DNA of 23,768 nucleotides from an uncultured Bacilli bacterium (GTDB taxonomy: Bacteria; Bacillota_I; Bacilli_A; RF39; UBA660). Each line of letters begins with the position of its first letter. Within the stretch, counting starts at the first letter, position 1. Of the stretch, positions 7,037-13,427 are shown piece after piece. The notes under the pieces are model-generated. The model searched no databases, was not told the origin of the DNA, and saw only the letters and a list, made by a program, of their open reading frames with translations. The stretch lies in contig CALVHJ010000008.1 of NCBI GenBank assembly GCA_944327425.1, forward strand, positions 1-23,768. Direction: 5' to 3'. Made by a program: the position numbers and the translations under genes.

Positions 7037-7730
7037 GGGTGCCTCCTTTGGGACAAGATAAAATGTTTTTTAACATAGTATCTTTAGTTCCTATCTCTTT
7101 AATTTGTCCTCCTTCTAAGAGAATAATAGCATCAGCGATTGACAATATTCTTTCTTGATGGGATATGACAATAGTTGTTCCTCTTTTTTTCATTCCTAGC
7201 TCTTTAAATATTTCTGTTAAGTATTTAAAGCTCCATAAATCAATGCCTGATTCTGGTTCATCAAATATAGATATGTTGGGATTTTTTCCTATTACACTTG
7301 CTATTTCAATTCTTTTTAGTTCTCCACCTGATAAAGAGTTATTTAATTCTCTATCAATATATTCATTAGCACATAATCCTACTTTGGATAAAATGTCACA
7401 GGCCTCTTTTTTTAAAACTTCTTTTCCAGTAGCAATTTTTAAGATATCATATACAGTTAAGCCTTTAAATGTTACAGGGGTTTGAAAAGCAAACCCAATT
7501 CCTAGTTTTGCGCGCTTGGTCACACTTAAGTTGGTAATATCACGGTTATTATAAAGGATAGATCCACTATCAGGGGTGATAAGCCCCATAATAATTTTGG
7601 CTAATGTTGATTTGCCACTTCCATTAGGGCCGGTTATACAATAGAATTTATTATCATCAAAAGTTAAATTTATATTATTTAAAATAATTTTATTATCTTT
7701 TTTTAAACTAATGTTTTTTAATTCTAACAT
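7029..7730 (-). CDS. sufC: Fe-S cluster assembly ATPase SufC (SmsC-like)
   Basis: A soluble ABC ATPase of the SUF system that powers cluster assembly on the adjacent SufB/D-like scaffold. Visible motifs are Walker A GPNGSGKST (34-42), Q-loop Q83, signature LSGGE (133-137), Walker B ISIFDEP (153-159) and H-loop H191. DEPESGIDLWSF after Walker B is typical of SufC-like proteins and unlike transporter ATPases. I start it at ATG 7730 (233 aa) because AAAGGAG (7736-7742) lies 5 nt upstream. The ATG at 7745 would place this site inside the gene. It is the first gene of the operon sufC - scaffold - WYL regulator, behind a perfect promoter. Confidence 0.93.
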   Translation of the reverse strand: MLELKNISLKKDNKIILNNINLTFDDNKFYCITGPNGSGKSTLAKIIMGLITPDSGSILYNNRDITNLSVTKRAKLGIGFAFQTPVTFKGLTVYDILKIATGKEVLKKEACDILSKVGLCANEYIDRELNNSLSGGELKRIEIASVIGKNPNISIFDEPESGIDLWSFKYLTEIFKELGMKKRGTTIVISHQERILSIADAIILLEGGQIKEIGTKDTMLKNILSCPKGGTHE

Positions 7731-7757
7731 AAATACTCCTTTCATAAAACTATGATA

Positions 7758-7786
7758 ATTATATAATTCCCTTATTTAATTGTCAA
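7758..7786 (-). promoter_or_regulatory. Perfect sigma-A consensus promoter of the suf operon
   Basis: On the minus strand TTGACA (7786-7781), exactly 17 bp, then TATAAT (7763-7758). The predicted start point is near 7751, leaving a leader of about 20 nt. It is the strongest promoter seen in the window and faces away from the 35-aa gene promoter. Confidence 0.85.
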
Positions 7787-7801
7787 GATTAGTATTTTTG
7801 G

Positions 7802-7830
7802 TTGGATTTTTGTTAGATTAGTGATATAAT
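7802..7830 (+). promoter_or_regulatory. Promoter of the 35-aa basic protein gene
   Basis: TTGGAT (7802-7807), a 17-bp spacer and TATAAT (7825-7830) with TG at 7822-7823. It is divergent from the suf promoter. Confidence 0.7.
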
Positions 7831-7862
7831 TAGCTAAGTTGATTTAAGTGGGAGGTGGAGTT

Positions 7863-7970
7863 ATGAAAACTTATAAAGCTAATTTACCAAAGGGTGTTAA
7901 AAAAACTTTTGCAAGAAAAAAAGGAGTAAAAGTTAGACTTATTAATAAAAATTTGAAAAAGAATAAGTAA
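7863..7970 (+). CDS. Small very basic protein, 35 aa, function unknown
   Basis: ATG to TAA encodes M-K-T-Y-K-A-N-L-P-K and 25 further residues, ending N-L-K-K-N-K. There are 13 Lys, 2 Arg and no Asp, Glu, Cys or Trp, so the predicted pI is very high. GGGAGGTGG (7850-7858) is a strong ribosome site just before the ATG, and the gene has its own extended -10 promoter and a clean terminator. These make it a convincing expressed gene despite its size. The composition suggests RNA or ribosome binding, as in small ribosomal proteins, but it does not look like bL34, bL36 or Thx to me. A role as a cationic peptide is an alternative. It shares no operon with its neighbours. Confidence 0.75.
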   Translation: MKTYKANLPKGVKKTFARKKGVKVRLINKNLKKNK

Positions 7971-7975
7971 TTTTT

Positions 7976-8011
7976 AAGAGTTGATAATATTTAAAGCTAT
8001 CAACTTTTTTT
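7976..8011 (+). terminator. Terminator of the 35-aa gene
   Basis: AGTTGATA (7979-7986) pairs perfectly with TATCAACT (7998-8005) around an 11-nt loop, extended by A-T pairs and followed by seven T residues. Confidence 0.85.
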
Positions 8012-8019
8012 GTATTTAA

Positions 8020-8048
8020 TTGATTTAATAGAAACCTAGTGTTATAAT
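8020..8048 (+). promoter_or_regulatory. Promoter of the CapA-family gene
   Basis: TTGATT (8020-8025), a 17-bp spacer and TATAAT (8043-8048) with TG at 8040-8041. The start codon follows 19 bp later. Confidence 0.7.
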
Positions 8049-8067
8049 TTGTTACTAAGAGGTGTGT

Positions 8068-9165
8068 ATGAAAAAAATTTTAGCTTATCTACTTAGCTTA
8101 TCCGTTTTATTTAGTGCTGGTGGATGTAAAAAGAAAATTAATAAAGATGTTAAAAATGATGAAGGAAGAGATCAACTATTAAATAAAATAATTTATGAGG
8201 AAGAAACTTTTAATAGCGAACTTTCAAAAGAAGAAGAAAAAGATAATAAGGTAGAAGTTGTTATTAGTGCGGTTGGAGATTGTACTTTGGGGCGTGATGA
8301 TCGAGGAAGTTATGCTTATTCCCTTCCTTATTATTTAGAGATTAATAATTATGATTATAGTTACTTTTTTAAAGGAGTTTATGATATTTTAAGTAATGAT
8401 GATCTTACAATTGCTAATTTAGAAGGAACATTAACTGATTCGACAGATAGAGCAGAAAAACAGTTTACTTTTAAGGGGGATAGTAGTTACACGAATATTC
8501 TATCTCTAGGTAGTGTTGAAGTAGTTAATCTGGCTAATAATCATACCATGGATTTTGGTAAGGAAGGATATGAAGATACAAAAGTTGCTTTAGATGAGGC
8601 TGATATTGGTTATTTTGGTAATGGTATTTTTGAAATAGCAGAAATAAAGGGAATTAAAGTTGGTTTGGCTGGTATTAAAGGTTTTAGTTTAGATAGTGCT
8701 AAAGCAGAAATTGATAAAGCTAAGAGTTATTTTGATCTTAATGATGTTCAACTTATTATTTATAATTTTCATTGGGGTGTTGAAAGAGAATATAAACAAA
8801 ATAGCGTGCAAGAAGAAATTGCTCGGTATGCGGTTGATAATGGTGGAGCTAATTTGGTTATTGGACATCATCCTCATGTATTACAGGGAATTGAGAAATA
8901 TAATGGAGTGTATATTGTTTATTCACTGGGGAATTTTGTTTTTGGTGGTAATAAGAATCCTAGTGATAAAGATACGATGATTATACAGATGAGTTTTACT
9001 TTTAATAATTTAGTTTTGGAAGAGACAAAATTAAATATTATTCCGGCTACTTTATCTAGTAGTACTTCTAGAAATGATTATCAACCTACTATACCGGATG
9101 AAGAGAAGCAAGCTAAAATATTAAAAAGAGTACTAGATAATAGTACTAATTTTCGACAAGACTAG
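8068..9165 (+). CDS. CapA-family lipoprotein (PGA_cap metallophosphatase fold)
   Basis: Residues 1-20 form a lipoprotein signal ending in S-A-G-G-C with C20 as the lipidation site, so the protein should sit on the outer face of the membrane. The rest is the CapA/PgsA (PGA_cap) domain: GDCTLGRD (70-77), ANLEG (116-120), NNHTMDFG (157-164), FHWGVE (234-239), GHHPHVLQG (266-274) and SLGNFVF (286-292). These are the calcineurin-like metal-site blocks. CapA takes part in poly-gamma-glutamate capsule export in Bacillus, but many homologues lie outside capsule loci, and no CapB, CapC or PgsE is visible here. I start at ATG 8068 (365 aa), preceded by AGAGGTG. A GTG at 8062 is inside that site. It converges on gatD with a 33-bp overlap. 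Confidence 0.88.
   Translation: MKKILAYLLSLSVLFSAGGCKKKINKDVKNDEGRDQLLNKIIYEEETFNSELSKEEEKDNKVEVVISAVGDCTLGRDDRGSYAYSLPYYLEINNYDYSYFFKGVYDILSNDDLTIANLEGTLTDSTDRAEKQFTFKGDSSYTNILSLGSVEVVNLANNHTMDFGKEGYEDTKVALDEADIGYFGNGIFEIAEIKGIKVGLAGIKGFSLDSAKAEIDKAKSYFDLNDVQLIIYNFHWGVEREYKQNSVQEEIARYAVDNGGANLVIGHHPHVLQGIEKYNGVYIVYSLGNFVFGGNKNPSDKDTMIIQMSFTFNNLVLEETKLNIIPATLSSSTSRNDYQPTIPDEEKQAKILKRVLDNSTNFRQD
9129..9147 (-). terminator. Terminator of murT-gatD, inside the CapA coding region
   Basis: AGTACTA (9129-9135) and TAGTACT (9141-9147) form a perfect 7-bp stem with a 5-nt loop. On the minus strand CTTTTT follows immediately. The gatD stop codon (9133-9135) is inside the stem. Confidence 0.7.
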
Positions 9166-9816
9166 TTTATTAGTCTTTTTGTTTTCATCAGCTAGTTTCT
9201 CTAAAGAGGTTTTAGTAGACTTAATCGCATATCCTTTTTTTATTAATAAGTTTTTGAAATAATTGGTTAAATTATCATTTCGAGCTAGGATGGGGCCAAT
9301 AAGAGAGGTTGCATAAAAGTTTTTGTATACAAATCCTTCCATTAAAGTTCCAGCATTACCTATACCTTTCTCTATATTAAATAATATATTTTGGGTAGTA
9401 TCAATTAGATATTCAGTGTTTTGAAACCCTTTTATAGTACCTTTACATAAAGAAGTTGTGGCAAGTATATCAAATACTTGTCTTTCATCATAATGTTTAA
9501 CTTGGTATAAGTCTAAAAAATCAAATATCTTTATAGCGTTTCCCGTTACTAATAAAATACCTTCATTTAGAATATATTTTAAAAGTTCTTCTTTATATGG
9601 TAACAGGCGTTTTTTGATATCTTCTAAGTATGTTTCTCTACCACTTCCGAGATAAATAAAGTCATACTTACTAAATTCTAATTTATTCTCTTTATCAATA
9701 TTTATTACTTGGTATTTTATACCTTCTTTTTCTAAAGCATAAGTTAAAGCTTTAATATTGCCGGATTCACCATATAAAGCTAATTCATAGGGATAAAGGT
9801 TAGCTATGGTTATCAT
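9133..9816 (-). CDS. gatD: GatD-like class I glutamine amidotransferase, catalytic residues lost
   Basis: GatD is the glutaminase partner of MurT in the complex that amidates D-Glu of lipid II. Fold and partner agree: LALYGESGNI (12-21) matches the N-terminal GATase region, IYLGSGRE (54-61) the next loop, and SLIGPILARN (171-180) the segment that reads LHGPIL in active GatD. However, the nucleophile elbow (CGGYQ in S. aureus GatD) reads TGNAI here, so T91 replaces the cysteine and I173 replaces the histidine. It should not hydrolyse glutamine. ATG 9816 (227 aa) follows AAGGTG by 6 nt and overlaps murT by 17 bp, so the two are translationally coupled. The frame is intact, so it is not a simple pseudogene. 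Alignment is from memory. Confidence 0.8.
   Translation of the reverse strand: MITIANLYPYELALYGESGNIKALTYALEKEGIKYQVINIDKENKLEFSKYDFIYLGSGRETYLEDIKKRLLPYKEELLKYILNEGILLVTGNAIKIFDFLDLYQVKHYDERQVFDILATTSLCKGTIKGFQNTEYLIDTTQNILFNIEKGIGNAGTLMEGFVYKNFYATSLIGPILARNDNLTNYFKNLLIKKGYAIKSTKTSLEKLADENKKTNKLVLSKISTII
9158..9180 (+). terminator. Terminator of the CapA gene, inside gatD
   Basis: AAGACTA (9158-9164) pairs with TAGTCTT (9171-9177) around a 6-nt loop, then a T run. The CapA stop TAG (9163-9165) is in the stem. The same bases encode the last residues of GatD on the other strand. Confidence 0.75.
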
Positions 9817-11137
9817 TATTTTCACCTTCTTTAAATGTGTTTTCAAATGGTTCCATGTAATCAAAATTTAGGATGCCGTAAATTCTACTAGCTTTACTAT
9901 TTATTATTTCTTCTTTAATTTCTGATAGAGAGTTAGCAGTTATGATTTTTTTATTAGGTATTCTAGCTAATAATAAACGTTTTTTGATGTTTTCCTTATC
10001 AATACCAACAGCATATATTTTATTTAAAGTATCATTATTTAAAAGTTCAAAAGCTATATCATAAAGCCAGGATATGTCATAATGGTCATAACGTCTACTA
10101 ATTTCTTTCCAACCAATTATGACATCTTTTAAATTATTATCTAAAAATACTTTATAAACACATTGATTATAGGTTGTAGCATTTTCGGCTTTACAGTTTA
10201 AGGCTTTGTAAAGTTTTTTTCTTTTGATAAATTCAATGTTTTTATTGTGATTATATTTGTTTATGCTAGTGATTATTTTTTCTTCATCTAAATCTAACTC
10301 TTTTAAAAAAGTGTAACTTGCAAGAGTGTTATACGCATTGAAAAGCATATCACCACCAATACTAACAGTTTTTTTATTAATAGTAATTGTACCTTTTTCT
10401 AAATCGAGGTTAGTTCCTATAACTTGGGGTTTATCCCATTTAAAATCACACTTGGGACAAGTATATTTTCCTAAAGTTTCAAAATTATAATAGTCATATT
10501 TTAATCTGGTTTGGCATTTTAAGCAATAATAAGTATTTAAATTTTCAAATATTTGCTCTTGATAAGAATATTTATTTTTAGCAATGCTATAGTGAATATT
10601 AGGATTTTTAATGTCTAGGTCAAAATGTCTTAAATATGGTTCATCAATGGTGGTAATTATTTTAGTATCACTTGGTAAACCTTTTTTTATTTCTTCTAGT
10701 ATTATATCAACATGATGTTGTCTTGGTGGTTGATCTTTGGTTATGTTGGTTACAATTAAATAATTAGGTTTGATATCCTTGTATATTTCTTTTACATATC
10801 TTTCATCTACTTCTAAAATTAAGACATCCTTTTTAATGTTACCGAGAATATTTGAAGAGCTAATACAAGCACTGGTAATACCTCTTTTTAAGTTTGAGCC
10901 TAAATCATTGAAACATATAGTATAACCATTGTCTTTTAAAACGTCAGCGATAAGTTTAGCAGTACTTCCTTTGCCTGATGAACCAGTTACAATAACCTTT
11001 ATGTTGGGATATGTTAACTTACTTAAGATATTTTTATCAAGAGCTAGAGAGATCATGCCGGGTAGAGAACTACCTCTATTCATTATTTTGCCTATTAATA
11101 ATGTTAATTTGCCAATAATTATGCTTAATGTTTTCAT
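9800..11137 (-). CDS. murT: MurT-like Mur ligase, diverged
   Basis: A Mur-ligase-fold ATPase. In other Gram-positives MurT activates the alpha-carboxyl of D-Glu in lipid II and receives ammonia from GatD. The P-loop is GSSGKGST (52-59), EVDE (109-112) lies at the Mg/Glu site, and a four-Cys zinc ribbon (C205, C208, C227, C230) is the MurT hallmark. FNAYN (266-270) and DISWLYD (354-360) match the C-terminal MurT blocks, including the Asp used in the MurT-GatD triad. Differences from S. aureus MurT as I recall it are KDQPPRQHH in place of RDQMDRFGE, and loss of the NPAG loop near 316-321. I start at ATG 11137 (445 aa); GTG 11146 is possible, since neither has a strong ribosome site. It is transcribed with gatD. 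Confidence 0.88.
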   Translation of the reverse strand: MKTLSIIIGKLTLLIGKIMNRGSSLPGMISLALDKNILSKLTYPNIKVIVTGSSGKGSTAKLIADVLKDNGYTICFNDLGSNLKRGITSACISSSNILGNIKKDVLILEVDERYVKEIYKDIKPNYLIVTNITKDQPPRQHHVDIILEEIKKGLPSDTKIITTIDEPYLRHFDLDIKNPNIHYSIAKNKYSYQEQIFENLNTYYCLKCQTRLKYDYYNFETLGKYTCPKCDFKWDKPQVIGTNLDLEKGTITINKKTVSIGGDMLFNAYNTLASYTFLKELDLDEEKIITSINKYNHNKNIEFIKRKKLYKALNCKAENATTYNQCVYKVFLDNNLKDVIIGWKEISRRYDHYDISWLYDIAFELLNNDTLNKIYAVGIDKENIKKRLLLARIPNKKIITANSLSEIKEEIINSKASRIYGILNFDYMEPFENTFKEGENNDNHS

Positions 11138-11162
11138 GATAATCACTTACTTTCATATATCT

Positions 11163-11191
11163 ATTTTATCAAAAAATATGGAGTTTTTAAA
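11163..11191 (-). promoter_or_regulatory. Promoter of murT-gatD
   Basis: On the minus strand TTTAAA (11191-11186), 17 bp, then TAAAAT (11168-11163) with TG at 11171-11170. The start point would be near 11156. Confidence 0.6.
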
Positions 11192-11197
11192 TGATAT

Positions 11198-11226
11198 TTG
11201 ACATTGTTTTTATTTTATAGTAGTAT
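11198..11226 (+). promoter_or_regulatory. glmS promoter
   Basis: TTGACA (11198-11203), exactly 17 bp, then TAGTAT (11221-11226). Its -35 is 6 bp from the murT -35 on the other strand. Only about 28 nt remain before glmS, so there is no room for a glmS ribozyme. Confidence 0.7.
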
Positions 11227-11260
11227 TAAATTATGATTAAGATAAAGGAAGTGATTTAAA

Positions 11261-13072
11261 ATGTGTGGAATTGTAGGATATGTTGGTAAAAAAAGAGCCA
11301 TAGATAAACTAGTTTTGGGGTTAAAAACTTTAGAATATAGAGGATATGATTCAGCTGGAGTGGCGGTAATGCAAGATAATCACGTAATTGTTGTTAAAGA
11401 TAAAGGAAGAATTAATAATTTGGAGGCTATTTTAGATTATGATGCTTTAAATGGTAATGTTGGTATTGCTCATACGAGATGGGCTACTCATGGTATTCCT
11501 TCTTTAAAAAATGCTCATCCTCATGAGGATCAAAATAAACATTTTACGGTAGTGCATAATGGAATAATTGAAAATTATATGGAACTTAAAGATTTTTTGA
11601 TTAAAGAAGGTTTTAAGTTTGAGTCGCAAACTGATACTGAGGTTATTCCTGTTCTTATGGAATATTATTATCAAAAAGATAAGGATGTAGTGAAGGCTTT
11701 TAAACATACTTTAGATGATTTAAAAGGTAGTTATGCTATTTTAGTTATTACGCCACTTATATCTAATACTATTTTAGTGGCTAAAAAAAATAGTCCACTT
11801 GTTATTGGAGAAGGAAGTGATGGTATATATATTGCTTCGGATATACCGGCTATAATTAAGTATACAAAAGATTTTTACTTTTTAAGTGATGGAGAGAAAG
11901 CTATTATTGATGATAAAATTAGATTTTATGATGAACATTTTGAGGAAATAAAAAAACAAAGTAAAACAATTAATTGGGAAATGGATGCTATAGATAAAAA
12001 TGGGTTTAAAGATTATATGTTAAAAGAAATTTATGAGCAACCAGCGTCTTTAAAAAATACTTTAAATGGAATTATAGTAAATAATAAACCTGTACAGTTT
12101 GTTGGGTTTTCTTTAAATAAAAAGTACTTGGAAAGTTTAAAACAAATTTATATTGTTGCTTGTGGGACAGCTATGCATGCCGGTTTAGTTGGGAAATATG
12201 CGATGGAAAAAATGCTACGTATTCCTGTAAATGTAGAAGTGGCAAGTGAATTTCGTTATCGGGATCCGATTGTTGATAAAAATACTTTATGCATTTTTAT
12301 TAGTCAGTCGGGGGAGACAGCTGATACAATTGCAGCTTTAAAACTTGCCAAAGAAAAGGGGGCTAAAACTATTGCGATTTCCAATGTTTTTGAATCTTCT
12401 ATAACAAGAGAAGCTGATCACACTATTTATACACATGCGGGTCCAGAAATAGCAGTAGCATCAACTAAGGCATATATTTCTCAAGTTGGTATTATTGTTG
12501 CCTTTGCTATTTATTTATGTGATACTTTATTTGGAAGTAATAAGGATACAAATTATTTAAAAGAAGAACTATTGCATTTGCCAGATTTAATGGAAGAAGT
12601 TATAAAAAATGAAGATAATTATCATGAGTTAGCTAAAAAAATGATAAATGTTCATGACTTATTTTATATTGGTAGAGGATGTGATTATTATATAGCGATG
12701 GAAGGATCTTTAAAATTAAAAGAAATAAGCTATATACATAGTGAGGCTTATCCGGCTGGTGAGCTTAAACATGGTCCAATTGCCCTAATTGATAAGGGAA
12801 CTTTTGTTTTGGGAATTATTACTGATTCTAAGATAGCCGATAAAACACTTAGTAACTTAGAAGAGGTTAAATCTAGAGGGGCTAATATTGTTTTGATTAC
12901 TAATCAAAATATTAGAGAAGAGCAAGTTATATCTATACCTGATATTAATCCTATATTAAGTCCAATACTAGCAATTATTCCTTTACAGTTTATTGCTTAT
13001 TATGTGGCAAAAGAAAAAGATTTGGATGTTGATAAACCTAGGAATTTGGCTAAGTCTGTTACGGTTGAATAG
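11261..13072 (+). CDS. glmS: Glutamine-fructose-6-phosphate aminotransferase (isomerizing)
   Basis: GlmS makes glucosamine-6-phosphate from fructose-6-phosphate and glutamine in the cytosol, the first step toward UDP-GlcNAc for peptidoglycan and for the nonulosonate pathway encoded further right. Cys2 (MCGIVGYVG) is the N-terminal nucleophile, followed by EYRGYDSAG, HTRWATHG and NGIIENY of the glutaminase domain. Two SIS domains carry CGTAMHAG, SQSGETADTIAA and AYPAGELKHGPIALI, and the C-terminus LDVDKPRNLAKSVTVE is canonical. At 603 aa it is full length. AAGGAAG precedes the ATG. It is divergent from murT-gatD with abutting promoters, and appears monocistronic with a terminator at its stop codon. 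Confidence 0.98.
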   Translation: MCGIVGYVGKKRAIDKLVLGLKTLEYRGYDSAGVAVMQDNHVIVVKDKGRINNLEAILDYDALNGNVGIAHTRWATHGIPSLKNAHPHEDQNKHFTVVHNGIIENYMELKDFLIKEGFKFESQTDTEVIPVLMEYYYQKDKDVVKAFKHTLDDLKGSYAILVITPLISNTILVAKKNSPLVIGEGSDGIYIASDIPAIIKYTKDFYFLSDGEKAIIDDKIRFYDEHFEEIKKQSKTINWEMDAIDKNGFKDYMLKEIYEQPASLKNTLNGIIVNNKPVQFVGFSLNKKYLESLKQIYIVACGTAMHAGLVGKYAMEKMLRIPVNVEVASEFRYRDPIVDKNTLCIFISQSGETADTIAALKLAKEKGAKTIAISNVFESSITREADHTIYTHAGPEIAVASTKAYISQVGIIVAFAIYLCDTLFGSNKDTNYLKEELLHLPDLMEEVIKNEDNYHELAKKMINVHDLFYIGRGCDYYIAMEGSLKLKEISYIHSEAYPAGELKHGPIALIDKGTFVLGIITDSKIADKTLSNLEEVKSRGANIVLITNQNIREEQVISIPDINPILSPILAIIPLQFIAYYVAKEKDLDVDKPRNLAKSVTVE

Positions 13073-13097
13073 ATAAACTAATAAACTATCAACTTTT
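13064..13097 (+). terminator. Probable glmS terminator
   Basis: GTTGA-TAG (13064-13072, one bulged A) pairs with CTATCAAC (13086-13093) around a 13-nt loop and is followed by TTTT. The glmS stop codon forms part of the stem. It is weaker than the others here, so read-through into the repeat array is plausible. Confidence 0.55.
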
Positions 13098-13164
13098 AAA
13101 TTTGACATATTTATCAGTTTTTATATTAACATTTATATTTAGTTTTATATTATATTCTATATTA

Positions 13165-13420
13165 GGTTGTCTGCAGTTCTCTGCAGTTCTCTGCAGTTCT
13201 CTGCGGTTCTCTGCGGTTGTCTGCAGTTCTCTGCGGTTGTCTGCAGTTCTCTGCGGTTCTCTGCAGTTCTCTGCGGTTCTCTGCAGTTCTCTGCGGTTCT
13301 CTGCGGTTCTCTGCGGTTGTCTGCAGTTCTCTGCGGTTCTCTGCGGTTGTCTGCGGTTGTCTGCAGTTCTCTGCAGTTCTCTACGGTTCTCTGCAGTTCT
13401 CTGCGGTTGTCTGCGGTTCT
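13165..13420 (+). repeat. Tandem array of 25 decamers (minisatellite), consensus CTGCRGTTST
   Basis: From 13171 to 13420 there are 25 head-to-tail 10-bp units without spacers, preceded by a 6-bp partial unit (13165-13170). Three unit types occur: CTGCAGTTCT (11 copies), CTGCGGTTCT (7 plus one CTACGGTTCT at 13381) and CTGCGGTTGT (6). The fourth combination, CTGCAGTTGT, never occurs. The array is 50-60% G+C in a genome near 30%. It fills the gap between the ends of the convergent glmS and AlbA_2 genes, ending 7 bp from the AlbA_2 stop codon. All three plus frames are open across it only because a 10-bp unit without stops cycles through the frames. I see no start or ribosome site that would make it coding. 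Confidence 0.97.
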
Positions 13421-13427
13421 TTAGCTT

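Noticed and set aside
11140..11260. glmS ribozyme/riboswitch
   Set aside because: The gap to murT is about 120 bp and the predicted transcript leader only about 28 nt, too short for the roughly 150-nt ribozyme, and no matching core was seen.
13165..13420. CRISPR array
   Set aside because: The units are 10 bp and abut directly; there are no spacers and no cas genes nearby.
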